Shown: piece after piece, positions 11,281 to 24,310 of the stretch
How positions within the stretch are numbered: the first letter of the stretch is position 1
Layout of the letters: each line of letters opens with the position of its first letter
Source of the DNA: Erythrophleum ivorense
Lineage: Eukaryota; Streptophyta; Magnoliopsida; Fabales; Fabaceae
Direction: 5' to 3'
NCBI GenBank assembly: GCA_026724425.1
Contig: JAIUCV010000019.1
Coordinates: forward strand, 7,148,211-7,212,210
Length of the DNA: 64,000 nucleotides
Translations under genes and position numbers: made by a program
Notes under the pieces: generated by a model
The model's database searches: none
Told to the model about the DNA's origin: nothing
The model's input: only the letters and a program-made list of their open reading frames with translations

Positions 11281-13480
11281 TTCAAGTTTATTGAATCCTA
11301 GTTCTAGTGAACTAAATATTGATCTTCCTCTCTCTCGAGTTATGGTTAACTGAATTCTAAGTTCAAGGATCAAGTTGGCTTACGCGGGTTCTATTAAGTA
11401 ACACGATCGTATTTCTCACTTCCCTAGATTTTAAGTTGCCTGAATTTGGTTCTATTTAACTAGATCTTAAGAATTTCACGACGGTATAAAGATAGTTATA
11501 CCGTCATGAAATTCTGTCCCTAACACTAACTAGAAGAATCCATCTTCTGTCCCTGTTTTAAAAAAATAGTTAGAAATAGTCATCATTCTGCAAAATTCTT
11601 GACGTATAAAGATAACACTTAAATTATGTACAACTAGACATATCCTTCATTTTTAGCCATAGCATGACAAATCATTCAGCCACATGCTTGCCTTTGTTTA
11701 CTTTGACATTCTTACTTGGAAATGTTAGCTATATAGAAAGGAGTGAAATAAAATATCTAAGAATATAATATATTATTTAGGATATACAAATATTCAAAAT
11801 CTTCGGTACAACTCAAATTAGTGTCATACCTTATGTAGGAATTTACCATTGTATTCTAATTTAGTTATATATAAATGATAATTCTATACTTGCAATTATC
11901 ATCGTCATCATGATAGATATTGACCAACAACACATGAGAAGAGTAACATTTATTTTTAGAGTGACCTTTGTCTCAAATCCCATGCATAAGGAATAACCAA
12001 ATATACATACAACAAGAGTATATCATAGTATAACCATTTTAGTTTAAAGAAGATATATCAAAAAATAAAAGTACTAAAGATATATTTTTTAGTTCAAGGT
12101 TTGTATTGTACTGTGGAGGCTTCAACTTCGTCACTTAGTCAACAAGCCTAATTTACAATTCAAGCAAACATAACCAATCACATATCAATATCATAAGGCA
12201 TAAAAGTTTCCTAATTAGATTAAATGGAGTTTTTAAAACTCAAATATACATTTTACCTACATTTGGTCAATGTGCCAATCTTCCCTTTCTATGCTACTTC
12301 ACAAAGTACTAGCTTTTAATTCCCATTCTTTTCCTACAATCAACACATATGCACTTGGTATTTCACATATATAGCCACAATCCATAATGCCTAAATATGA
12401 CAATAGTAGTTACATACCAAGTTTCCAAATTTATAGAAACTTAAATTTTCCAATGCTTCTTTCCTTTACTTCTTGGTGGCCCAACAATTAGTCTTTTTGA
12501 AGTTCCTAAATTTAAAAAATACATAAATATTTCTAGGCAATTTCCCAATGTTCCCAACTAATTATTCTTAATTAAAATTTGATTTTCTTCCTTTTCCCAT
12601 AGCCACATCAATTTGGCAAACAATAGCAAATGGAATAAAATAAGACTTTACCTAATTTTCTCATCCCTCTACTCCTTCTTCTCAATCCAAAATATAAGAA
12701 TTTTTTATTATCCAACCACTTCCTTCTTCCCTGATTTTAGCCATTGCAAAATAATAACTCATAAATTTTTGTAAAATGAAAATTGTCTTAATTCAAGAAC
12801 CAAATTGAAGAGAATTACTTGAAGACTTTCTCCTTCTTAATTGGTCAACAAGAAGCAACTTCCAAAATCAAATCTAAAATTTGGAGATGAAGTCAAAGCA
12901 ACTTCTTCTCAATGGATTACATTGTTTGTGAAATCTCCTTAAGACAGGCATCCATGCATTGGGATAAAGTTATGGTTTATGATTTATTACATTCAATGAG
13001 TAGAATGCATGTAGTGGATTATTAGGTGTTAAGCCATTGATTAGTTACCATTATCTATAAGCACAAAATTAATCTTTGTTTTCCTAATACATCCTAAAGC
13101 TTGGTCATGCACTTTAATTAATTTTATTTCATGTTTATTTTTCCTTCATGTAATATAGTTATCATGAAGCTAACAAATAGGGAGATTACATTCATAACAC
13201 TGATCTTCTAAATTATTACAATTTAGTCGCTAAGCCTTTTAATTAAAATTCTTTTGTTAAGAGTAATTAGGGGCACTAAATCATAAATAATAAAATAATA
13301 AATCAATGTTAGTGTTAATATAAATACTAAAATTCATGCCTCTTAATTTACTGTTGTTTGAATTAGGGATTTATTTTTTAATTCTTAATTATACTAGTGA
13401 TCTAGACTAAGAAATTTTTGGTTGAAAGATTTTATATTATTACAATTTGAATTAATCTATAAAAGGGTAAATAAATCAAA
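11281..13480. other. Unassigned A/T-rich intergenic DNA
   Basis: Apart from the hairpin at 11470-11515 I see no gene, RNA gene or recognised repeat in this stretch. Open frames are short and show no coding character. Confidence 0.5.
11470..11515. repeat. Perfect-looking short hairpin
   Basis: Two 20-base arms (11470-11489 and 11496-11515) are complementary at 19 of 20 positions around a 6-base loop agatag. No flanking target duplication was evident. Confidence 0.8.
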
Positions 13481-13484
13481 ATTA

Positions 13485-13790
13485 AGAAGATAGAGATCTT
13501 ATACAATTTTATTTCAAAATCTTATAGCATTATATAAAATCTTTACAATTTAATTTCAAGACACGATATTAAATCTTTACTCTTTATTTCAAAAAGATCT
13601 TATAATATAAAATCTTTACTCCAAAAGAGTAAACAAAATCTCAATTCGATTTCAAGTCATAATATAAAATTTTATATTTCATCTTGAAATAAAGAGTACA
13701 GATTTTGTAATAAATCAAAATGAAATTTTGTTTACTCTATTTGAAATAAAGAGTAAATTGTAAATTTTATATTATAATAAATCAAAATGG
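13485..13790. repeat. A/T-rich inverted-repeat (MITE-like) segment
   Basis: Left motifs such as actctttatttcaaa and gagtaaacaaaatct reappear reverse-complemented on the right (gaaataaagagta, ttttgtttactc). The segment would fold back on itself. The ends were not resolved. Confidence 0.4.
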
Positions 13791-13847
13791 TCAAAGGAGT
13801 CATTGTTGCACGTTGGAATTAGTTATGCACAATTAACATTGAATAAG

Positions 13848-14955
13848 ATAAAAAGCAACCATTTTAATAAAAGTATCCTTTACTTAAAATATACATTATA
13901 TTAAACTAAATTTATTGTATTATATTAATTTAAAAAAAAACGTATAGGTAAATAGGAATGCAAATAGTGCATGATGACCTGATTACTAAAGTAATCTAAT
14001 TTTGCTTGGTCACATTGAACTGAATAGTTAAAAAATAATTTAGACAGACCATATTGGATCTATCATGTTAGCTAATTTCATCCAGCCTAACCTAATCCTA
14101 TGAATTTTTTTTGAAAAAAATATTTATTATATAAGGATTTATATGAAAATTTTATTTTTTTAGGGGTAAAATATAATTTTATAAAGACTTATATAAAGTT
14201 TTTATTTTTAAGAATCAATTTATAATTTTTACCAAACATTAAATAAAAAAAGTGGTTTAGTTAGTTTGAGAAACTAATCTAGTCTATCATCATATTAAAT
14301 TAATTAGATAAAGTCTAATACTAAATTAGTTTTTGCATGGTCCATCTTAATCCAATTAATTTTTTTTTAAAAAAATATTTTATAGAAATTTATATAAAAA
14401 TTTTTTACTGATAAAATTTAATTTTATAAAGACTTATATAAAAATTTTATTCTTTTAAGATTATTTTATAATTTTTAGTTATAGGGACTTATATAAAAAT
14501 TTTATTTTTTTAGTGTCATTTTATAATTTTACCAAAAATTTAAAAATAGACTAATTAACCCGATCTCAACTAGTATTAATTAAACTCAGCCAAACTTAAG
14601 TATTAGACCTAGAAAAAGAAGCCTAATGCAAAATCGGGCAACATCAGGTTATTCTAATTTTCGGCCTATGATCAACTCTATCGAGTTAAGCTAAAACTCC
14701 CAAGCCTAGTCAATGAATATTCTTATAGATGAGGGGTTAAAATCAACAAATATTAATAAAGTCTTATAAATTAAGATCCTAATCAAGCCTAATTTCATCT
14801 CCTAAGACATGATTAGGTTATACATTATTTTGATATATAAAAGATGTATGATTTATAAATTTATACAATACATTATTTGCATCAAACAAATGATAAGTTC
14901 ATAATATATTATATTAGCTTATACTATCAGTCTTATACAGTATATCAAATAGGCC
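13848..14955 (+). repeat. Dispersed repeat, copy 1
   Basis: This aligns by eye along most of its length with 15656-16772 in the same orientation. Shared landmarks are the T-rich tract after cctatgaattttttt, ggttatacattattttgata, and a right end with gataagttcataat and cttatactatca. No coding potential was seen. The class is unknown, possibly a non-autonomous DNA element. Confidence 0.5.
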
Positions 14956-15655
14956 CTTAGTTGTTGCACTTTCATTAGTTGTTGCACTGTTGTAGGAGGA
15001 GTTGGTTTATTTATTTATTTTTCTTACATATAATTGCCTAATAAGCTTTGTTTATTGAATGTAAGAATCATCATTCCATTTGATTATTATCTCTCAACTT
15101 TCACATTTATTTAGCAATTAGGTCTTCCAAGAGCAAAGTAGTAGCATGATAATGATAGATTCTTCCTCGAGATATGTAGTGTGAGATAAAGTTTTAAGGT
15201 TCTTAAATGAAATATAAAGGATCGAGGGGTTGTGTTTTTTTTTTAATTTTTATTAACATAAATAATAAAAGATGAAATTACAAAAGCAGACATTTGAAAA
15301 AAACGTGTATATAAAAAACTCAAAGGCACCTATGTAATTTGAGAAGGATGGAAACCTGGAGGGCGGGGCTTTTGATCGTCATTCTTATCTTCAAAATGGC
15401 TTTCGGGGATTCCACAAAAGAAAAATCTCAAATGTCCATCCTTGAATGATCAATTCTTGCAAAATTTGCCAATATGTGAACCTTTTGCCATCCCTCATTG
15501 GTGGTTTGTGATTAGGTTGGTTAAGATTGAGTGGAATAGTAATTTAACATTAGAATTAGGTATAATAAATTTTAAGATTATATAATATTTTGTATAATAA
15601 GATAATATATTGTCTAAAATAATACTATCATATGTTAGTAATGTATAATACTTGA
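14956..15655. other. Spacer between the two dispersed repeat copies
   Basis: A/T-rich DNA with one possible coding remnant (15330-15452, - strand). Nothing else was recognised. Confidence 0.4.
15330..15452 (-). pseudogene. Short unrecognised coding-like remnant
   Basis: On - a stretch reads as KDGHLRFFFCGIPESHFEDK and continues for 17 more residues rich in Lys/Asp then Pro, ending at TAG (15332-15330). It is preceded by a plausible acceptor (ttcaag). It looks like the last exon of an unidentified gene rather than random sequence, but no partner exon was found nearby. Confidence 0.2.
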
Positions 15656-16772
15656 TAGGATAAAAGTTAACACTTTTGATAAAAATATTTTTTATTTAAA
15701 AATATATTATATTTATCCAGATTGATTATGTCATATTACTTTTTAGAAAAATAAAAGTCCTTATACAATTCAAAAAAGGAACAAATAAATTAAAACCAAA
15801 AAAGAAAAAAAAAATAGGCATACACCAAGCCAGCCTATAAGATTGGCTTGACCATGTTGGCCAATTTGGCTCAACCTAGTCTCATTTTATTAATTTTAAA
15901 GAAAAACAATTAATTTTATTGAAACTTATATAAAAATTTTATTTTTTAGATGCAAAATATAATTTTACAAGGACTTATTTTTAGGAGTCATTTTATATTT
16001 TTTTTACCTAAAAAAAGTGGCCAAGCTAGCTAGGTATTAAAGTAGATTAGGTTGGCCTAGGTATCAAATTTAGAAAAAGAAGTCTAGTACAAAACAGGTT
16101 AGGCATCAAATTAGGTCAATATCCGACCTGACTCATGAGCACATTTAATGATTAGTGGCTTGGCTAGCTCAGATTAAGCTTGGGAAAAAAAAAAAGAAAA
16201 ATTATGCATATAGGGCAAGCCACTTGACTCCCAACTTAGTCTAGTCTTATGAATTTTTTTAAAAATAATTTTTTTATAAGAAATTATATATGAAAATATT
16301 TTTTTAAGGACTTGTATGATAATTTATTTTTTGAATGAGTCATTTTTAAATTTTTACCAAAAAAATTGAATAAAAAAAGTGGTTTAACCAGTTCAACCTT
16401 ACCCTTGTATTAAACCAAAATGGGTTGGGCCTAAGCATCAAGCTTAAAGAAAAAAAATAATTTAGTGTAAAATCAAGTCAAATAACAAGTTAGGCTAAAA
16501 CTTAGCTTAGATCAACACATGAACACCTTTACAGGTGAGGGTTGAAATGGAAAAGTGTTGATAAGGTTTTATACATCAAACCTAGTTAGGCTTAATTCTA
16601 GGGCTTGACTAGAATCAAGTCAAATATCTAAGGCTTGACTAGGTTATATATTATTTTGATATATAAGAAAGGTTAGATATTTAAGTTTATTTAACAAATA
16701 AGTGATAAGTTCATAATGTATTATATTAACTTATACTATCATGCTCAATATTATATACCGAATGAGTCCTTA
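15656..16772 (+). repeat. Dispersed repeat, copy 2
   Basis: Second copy of the repeat at 13848-14955, in direct orientation about 0.7 kb downstream. Several small indels and many substitutions separate them, so they are old. Both contain duplicated poly-T modules followed by accaaaaa. Confidence 0.5.
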
Positions 16773-17511
16773 AGCAATGTATGATAGAGCAAGGTTGTCT
16801 CAATTGTGTTGAATATACAGAGTATTGGGCTTGACCTATTGTTAGGCAAGGTAGGTCTGTGATGCGATGTTGGGCTTGCCCCAAAATGTCTTTCATCATA
16901 GCTGAAAGCAAAGATTTTAAACATATTTATGGGTGTTCATTGGGTTGTCCAAACATTTACTTATGTGTTTATGACGAGGCGAGTCTTGCTAACTACATAT
17001 TTAACCTAGTTGATGTCATTACCAATTATGTCTTGATGGGAAGTAGTAAAGGGGAATGTCTTCATTCCCCAAACTTTGATCAAGTGGAATGCATTTCCCT
17101 TTCATTATTATAGATTTGATTATGGTGCCAATTTTGATGTGCAATAGATCCTTCATATTAGGGATTCATTTCCATGTTCTATAACATCGTATAGGTGAGA
17201 GGATTCTTTTCAAGGCCAAAATGATAGATAAGAATTTGAGTAAGCAAGATTTTTCTCGTAGACATATTCATAACCATGTAGACAACTCACTTTACCATTT
17301 TGTTAACAAAGTTAAGATTATGATATTCATGATGTAGTTGTAAAAACATTAGGACTAAATAATGTTTTGTACATTGTTTGATTATTTAGTTTCCTATCAT
17401 GTTGAGTTTTTATCTTTAGCATGCTTGATTATTGCATGATTCCTTACATTATGGGAGTCAATTTACTAACAAATCCCCTATGAGATGTGTCAAGACTACT
17501 CTCTCAAGGGG
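16773..17511. other. Unassigned intergenic DNA
   Basis: Slightly less A/T-rich than its surroundings, with a short open frame at 16859-17113 that has no recognisable domain. I see no supported gene. Confidence 0.4.
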
Positions 17512-20500
17512 CTAAACTACACATTTACTATACAATATGTACTAATTTTTAGTAGAAGTCTAAGCCAACTCCCAAAATGTATGTGAAAACCTAAGGAAAT
17601 TAAAACTTTTCTAAAACAATTATCAACTCACTTAGTACATGCTCACTAGCTAGAAAAGATTGTAAGCACCATAGTTTAGTTAAACTTATTCCTTAACTTG
17701 AATTTAGACATTAGCTAGCTAGAAAAGTACAAAGGATATAATTTAACTACTAGCTAGCTAGAAAATATTTTCTATGTTTCCTAAATACTAGCTAGCTGGA
17801 AGGAAAAGAAACTAAGTTAATTAACTCAATTCACTAGGCTCAACACCTTATTTCCACTTCTATTACCACAACACATCTAAACATGTGAAAAATTCTATAA
17901 GACCTAGCTATCATTATACAATAGCCTATCACCATATAATAGCCTACGTATCATAAAAATAGAATTTAAGCATTTCACAACTCCATTTTTGCACTAAAAC
18001 AAATTAGATAAGAAAAATCATAAAATTCACACACTTTAAAGTCACCAATTCAGACTCAAACACCACTAAATTTTCATAGCTTTAAGGTAGGACTTTTAAG
18101 TACACTTCTCATCACCTAATTACACAATCGAAGCATAAGAGCCACCCCAAGACTTGGCTAGAATAGTACCTAAATATAGGTGATAGCAATAGCAAAAATG
18201 GATAGCAAAACAGAGAAGATACACATTTTAAAGCCTCTATCCTAGATCAAAACATCACAAATTCATCATGATTCAAGCTAAAACTTTTTCCTACTATCTG
18301 ATGCCCCTAAATCCACATATAGATCCCTTCAACCAAAAAAAAATCCAACTAAAATGGGCCTAAACATGCATGACAGTAGTAGTAGGTTTTTGACAAAAAA
18401 ACCTAAAAAATTACTCATTTTAAGGCTACCAAAAAGAGTCAAAACATAATTAATTCCACATGGTTTTAAGTTAAAACATTAACTACTCTCATAAACACTT
18501 AGGCCCATCATTGGATCCCTTAAACCTCTTTAAAATTTATCCAAATAAATCCCAATAGAACCAAGACAACTATGACATAATATGCAGCAAAGGCATTTTA
18601 AGGAGAGTTAAATGCAACTCAAACTCATTTCTTTTCAAGTCTATAACCCCCAAAATCTCTTTTAATAAGCTTAGGCACCTAACTAAACATGTTACTACCT
18701 ATGGCTTTGTAAAATTATGGAGATTACTATACTCAAAGCCTAGGATAGCCCTTATAAATACCTATAAAACAATGACGGCAAACTAGCATAAAACGAGAAA
18801 TTTTTTCTTTTACAATTCTAAAGTGGCATGCCAAATGTGCATTTCATCACTTGAAACCTTTCCAAACCTCATGAGACAACTTTTAAATGCCTAAAGAAGT
18901 TTTTTGGAAACCTAAAAATCCCAGCCAAGGGTCTTTAATCAAAATGTGACTATCCTAAACTTAGTTCAACACTTTTGCAAAAGTTAGCTCACCAAATGGC
19001 CTTTATGTTAGGTTTTAAATACTCAAAATTTGCAGGAATGACCAAATGCCTATTAAACTGAATCCAACAACCCTAAATTACCAAAGTAGTATCAGTTAAG
19101 TTCTAAGATACCATTTTTCATTTTAGACAAATTGGAATCCATAATTATAGTATATAAGACTAATCCATCATGTCAAATTTGCCATGTAACTCAAAATCAC
19201 ATTTTCACATGCAAAAGTCCACATGCACATGTAGGAACTCAAGGCACCAATTTACATCATAATACATTTTACAGGCCTTAAATGGTCTTTATAGCATAAT
19301 TTCATACTTTTAAATGTGTTTGCGTTTCCATACACCGAAATATAAAAGTTAATAATCATATAATCAAGAGTATGCCTCAAATGAAATTCTATTGTCAAGT
19401 TGCTCTTCTCAAAACTTTTGTTCATCATTCTTACTTCTTTGAGAACCACTTAGCCATAGTTAGTAGAAATAGGAAAAAAGTAAGATTCAAAAAATCCTAA
19501 TAGTTAATCCAACATTTGAGCATATATATATATGGCTCACTCAAGAACAAGAATGCAAGTATGCATGTCATACAATCATATATAAATCGTATTCATATAT
19601 TAGGAATCCTATGGCTTTATTAAGGATAATTTTATGCCCTAGGGACTTTTAGTCTAGTCTCATCCAATAATTATAGACTTTTGGTTTAGTGTCACCTTCT
19701 TTTAAGGGCTTTTAACTTAACCTCACTCACAATTGGGATTTTCGGCTTAGTTTCACCCACACTGAGGGATTTTTGGTTTCATTTCATCCATTTCAAGGGA
19801 ATTTTAGCATAACCTCACCCATCAAGAACCAAACCAATTCCAAATGCAATTAAATGCCATGCAATTGTATATGATCATTAAGAAATCAATAACGTACATA
19901 ATTTGAAAACAATATATACAAGCAATCCATAACACTCAAGCAAACTAAGTATACATACAAAAGAATGAAGGAAAAGCTACATTGACATAAGAATTCCAAT
20001 TAGTTCCTTTTTGTTTCATTTCTTTCTTTCCATGGCTCTACAACCACACTTGAATGGAGTTTCACTTGTTTGGTCTAAACATGTCAAATAGAACATAAAA
20101 TCATTAATGGAACCATACTTATACTCATATTAACCTTATGTATGCAAGCCAAAGTTTTAGTTGCATATATGGCCTATTTTACCTAATGAAGCAATTTTTA
20201 TAATTCAACTTCTTGGCTCCAAACTCTCACTAAATATGAACTATATAACTCTAATAGAACTCATTAGATCCATCACATCTATGATTTAAGAAGTCTAACA
20301 CCAAGTTGCTTTTTTAAACCTAATTGAACCTTAAAATTTCACCTTTTAAGATAAAGCCTCTAAATTCATTCTAATGGTTTCATTAATATTTATAATTCAT
20401 ATCTAAACCATTTATAACTTTAGAATCATTGAAACAACTTCCTAGGTACCCAAAACCATACTTCAGTCGAGACATACCCAAAAGAGAGCTTCTATGGAAT

Positions 20501-21180
20501 TTTGTAATTTCTCTTTGGAATTTAATGCATATGGAGGTTCCTTGGCTTCTTCCTAGTTTGAGTATGATCTTAGGTCACTTAAAACATCTCTCTAGGGTTC
20601 TAAAATTTTCAAGATGCAACAAAAAACCTAGGTGAGCCATAAGCCATTCTTTATGTTCTTTGTTAATTCTAATTGTATAATCTTAATCTTCATCCTTCAA
20701 AACCCCTAATTCCACCATGGTTTCATCACACTCAAGCCTTTCACTTCAATTCCCTCGTTTAAGCTCATTTTGAATCATTTTTAAAAATATTCTTTTCTCT
20801 ATGAAATTTGGATCCTCTAATTTATTAAAACTATTTACTTCTAAATTTTTAGGGTTTCAAACCTTTCCTAATAGCTTGGTTAAAGTTTGGGTCAATTGAT
20901 AGCCTAAATTATACATTGGAAGGATTTTAGTCATTCTAACAATTCTTATGATTTTTAAGACTTTTGAGAACCCTGATAAGTTTAATTTTAGCATTTAAAA
21001 TTATTTTATTTAAGTTTCTAAAATTTTATCTAAAATTACGATTTTGCCATTGATTTTTGATTCATTATATTTAGTCGTTTTGGCTTCAGTTTTTGGCTAT
21101 TTTTGATTTCTTAACCTCATTTACTCAATTTATTCTACTCTTTAAGGACTATTTTAGTTACCAAATTATAGGATATTACA
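17512..21180 (-). mobile_element. Long LTR, minus orientation (copy Z of the A/B/C family)
   Basis: Read on -, the sequence begins TGTAATATCCTATAATTTGG at 21180. It follows the order of copies B (41576-45005) and C (47472-51109): a leader, a segment around 20920 matching the cct(c/t)tgg-type block, then the internal minisatellite at 19630-19830. The right end is clear. The left end is uncertain: 17512 is suggested only by agggg on both sides (17507-17511 and 21181-21185) and by a length near 3.65 kb. No internal retrotransposon genes adjoin it. Confidence 0.5.
19630..19830 (-). repeat. Minisatellite inside LTR copy Z
   Basis: About five units of roughly 40 bp carry the core ggtgaggctaagtcaaaag (seen here reverse-complemented). 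The same array occurs at the equivalent place in copies A, B and C. Confidence 0.65.
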
Positions 21181-22959
21181 AGGGGGAGTTTAGACTTGAA
21201 TTTTGATAAATTATAGATTGTTAAGGTCTTAATTTTGAGTGTTGAGATAATCAATAGTATAAGATTGTCCAAATTTTCCCTTTACTTTTGGTGGCTGTCC
21301 TAGTGCCTTATACAATTCTAAATTATGCATTGGAGATGGTTATGATAGGAGTTAAAGATAATTCACATTAGTAGCTTATAGTGGTACCCTTTAAGCCCTT
21401 AGTAGCTTAAGCAATTTTTTTAAGTAAATTTTTCTTAGTGCAAAATTTTCTATACTAGTAATCTAGTCTTCAAGAATTTGCTCTTGTTGATTTTGGAAGG
21501 GTGTGAGATTATTAGTTTTTGGTAATACCTATGGTTAGAAGATGTCTTGATGAGAAGGTGGCAATTTTTAGAGAATTAAAAGATGATAACTCCATATCTC
21601 TAGACAAATTTTTAGAGTATCCTTTGTGTTAAGGAATTTTGATTTTTAGATGGAATTTTCATTTAATCCTTTAAGTTGTATCCATATATATATATATACC
21701 CTAGAATTTTTTTTTCCTAGCTAGCTAGTTCCTTATTATTATATCTTGCAAAGTTTTTTAACTAGCTAATGCCCTAAGGTAACTTAGAATAAATTTTTTT
21801 TTCTAACTAGCTAGTATGCTTTAATCTTTTGTCAAAAAGGTTAAGCATAGGTTAATTATGGGTCTTTTGCTATGTGTATTGGTAGAACAAGTAGGTTAAT
21901 TAAAGAGGACTAGGTAGTATACCTTTCTAGCTAGTTACTACTCAACTTTTGAGTTGGCATTTGCAAAAGAAATCATGGGTGTTTTGGAATGTGTATTGGT
22001 AGAAATAGTAGGTTAGGGAATCCACGCGACATGCTCAATTTTTGATAATTGGATAATGAAAATGATCGGACCTTATTCATGTTGTTGGAACATTTGTTTT
22101 GACTCTAAATAATTATGCCTATATTGGTATTAGCTACTAACTTTATCTTGGTTTAAAAGCCATATCTTTTTGTATTTTGTGATTGAATTTGATGAATATA
22201 AAGTGGATACACAATGCCATATCTCCCTTTTATGAAGTAGGAAGGTTAAGCTTAGATATAAAAAATAAGTTTAGCGGAGGGTAAGTGCATGAATCTTAAC
22301 TCTTGATTTAATTTATGTTTTGTGCACATTTGGATAATTTTTTTTTAAGTTCAATTGTATGTCTTTCTTTTTTTGTTTTTTTAATTCTTTTGTCAAGCTA
22401 TGTGCACACTTTCACACATGTACATAAGCTCGTATTATCTCATTATCTCATTTTATTTTTAAGTGTTGTTGATAAAAGAGTTTGGCTTTTCTTTGGGGCA
22501 ATCACATGGGTTGCATTCTTAGGGTGAAAGAGTGTGTGTTCTAGTTTCTTTTTTACTATCATTGAGCTTATATGTGTTTCATTATGCATCCCCTAGGATT
22601 CTTCCAACTTCACCTAATAAATATCAAGTAAATAAAAGAGTTGTTTAATTTTTTTTTTCTGAGCTTAAGATTTGAAAGTTGTTAAGGTATTTCAAGAATT
22701 TGCAGTGCTTGATGCTCCTAGTTATCCTTTAAGAATAGTTTAGAGGGAGATGCCATTGATTGAAGTGGAAATCCTCTTGCTTGTATGTTTAAGATTAGCT
22801 TGTAAAACAAAATTGTCTAATGCATTATTTCACAACTTTTATGTTGATTACTAACTTTGTTTTCATTAGAAAAAATTTTCAATTATGTTTTGTTATAATT
22901 TTTATTTTTTTAATTGGGGAAATTAAAAAAAAAGTTTAGCCGTGATTTAAATAAAACCT
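21181..22959. other. Unassigned DNA with CTAGCTAG motifs
   Basis: Four ctagctag-type palindromic motifs lie at about 21716-21935. A related cluster lies at 17647-17795. A direct repeat containing tgtgtattggtaga occurs at about 21877 and 21992. No gene was recognised. Confidence 0.4.
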
Positions 22960-23272
22960 ATGCAACATTTAACTACAGTTACAAAACTATAGTTCAATTG
23001 TGGTTTAACTATGTAAACCATGGTTAAATCATAATTTTATAACCGAATTGTAGTCAAACTACAATTTAACCATAGTTTTGCTAACTATAGTCAAGTCATA
23101 GTTATACTTGTAGTTAATGAAAGCTATAGTTAAACAATTCTCTACAAATGGTTCAATTGCAATTTTCAAAACTACAGTTGAACCTTTTTAGTAGCAGTTT
23201 GAAATGCAGCTAAGCCCAAAAAAGAAAAAAAATTGCAGCCAAGGCCTTTTTATTTTTATTTTTGTGATAGTG
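22960..23272 (-). mobile_element. CACTA transposon terminal fragment with palindromic subterminal array
   Basis: The + strand ends ...ttttgtgatagtg, so on - the element begins CACTATCACAAAAA, a canonical CACTA-type terminus, at 23272. The adjoining 250 bp contains many alternating copies of a short motif (aactatagtt, aaccatggtt, actacagtt and relatives), like the transposase-binding subterminal arrays of En/Spm elements. No matching left end or transposase was found, so this is probably a terminal fragment. Confidence 0.5.
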
Positions 23273-23774
23273 AGTGAGTTAACGAAGAAAATGAGAAATT
23301 GGTTCAATAGGAGGGAAAATGGGAAAAAAAATAAGAGAGTTTGAGTTCATTTTACTTTATGTTAGCATGTACAACTTTTTTAATGTTTCTATATTTTCCA
23401 TATCCATTTTTGTCAGCAGGAACCCTAACCTTGTTATAAGCTTTGAAGTTCTATTGATTTTGGGGGTTGGGTGATGCCTAATTTAATGAAAAGAAAGAAA
23501 AATAGGCATGCATATGAAGTTCATGCATTTAAAGCTGCTTTATATATTTTGAAGTACATAAAGATGTTCTTAATGATACTTGCATGAAAATAGTTATAAC
23601 ATAAAGACTGGAAAAATTAACAAGCACGTCATGCCGCAGCGTGTCAGTGACAACGATTGCCTTGTCAATAATGCCCTTCCTACCTATTGCGATTGGTTCG
23701 GTTATGTCCTTTGAATATGCCGATTCTCAGCAATTTCCCCTTCAGGTTTCTTCCCTTCAGTGCTCGGAATGAAG
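23273..23774. other. Unassigned DNA upstream of the foldback
   Basis: Base composition becomes less A/T-rich from about 23620. Short open frames are present on both strands but no protein family is recognised. Confidence 0.35.
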
Positions 23775-24120
23775 CAAGCACAATTTGCGCATAACAAACA
23801 GGCCGGTTTCATCATCAAAATAACAAAACGTTAAATATGCTTCTTCCAACAAACAACTACAGAAGCCGAAGGAGCCAAAGCCACCTCTGCTTCTTCATTC
23901 ATGGCTTGTTCCCTCTCTTCCTTCTAAAGTCTTCGCTTTCCAATCTTCTTCATCCCCGCACCCAAACCGTCAGCTTCACTACCAATTCTTCACCACCTCT
24001 GCTTCTTCATTCATGGCTTTGGCTCCTTCGGCTTCTGGTAGTTGTTTGTTGGAAGAAGTATATTTAACGTCTTATTATTTCGACGATAAAAACGGCATGT
24101 TGTTGCGCGCAAAACGCAAC
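23775..24120. repeat. Long foldback (inverted duplication)
   Basis: Arms 23829-23883 and 24014-24069 are complementary with one substitution and one single-base indel over 55 bp. Weaker complementarity extends outward to about 23775 and 24120. Just inside both arms lies a direct repeat (ccacctctgcttcttcattc, 23881 and 23993). Both arms read MLLPTNNY when translated from their outer ends inward. No typical MITE terminus was seen. Candidate origins are an inverted gene-fragment duplication or a foldback element. Confidence 0.8.
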
Positions 24121-24310
24121 TTTTGGAACACGCAAGGCAACATGGCACGATCTCAGCCACCGAATGAAGCGAATGGCTAGGATGCATGCAAAATGATAGG
24201 GTCATTTTCCCTCCGCTCCCCAGGGATTGCTATAGTTGATTTTTTTTTTAATTGTCCATGAACATGAATGGCTAATTTTAAGACTACCATTTTCTATACT
24301 GGCAGAAAAT

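Noticed and set aside
17507..17511. agggg as a proven target duplication for LTR copy Z
   Set aside because: It matches the right flank, but the adjoining sequence lacks a TG/CA LTR end. A 5-mer match in a wide search is weak.
19630..19830. Repeats resembling a CRISPR array
   Set aside because: Degenerate 40-bp minisatellite within a plant LTR. There are no identical repeats, unique spacers or cas genes.
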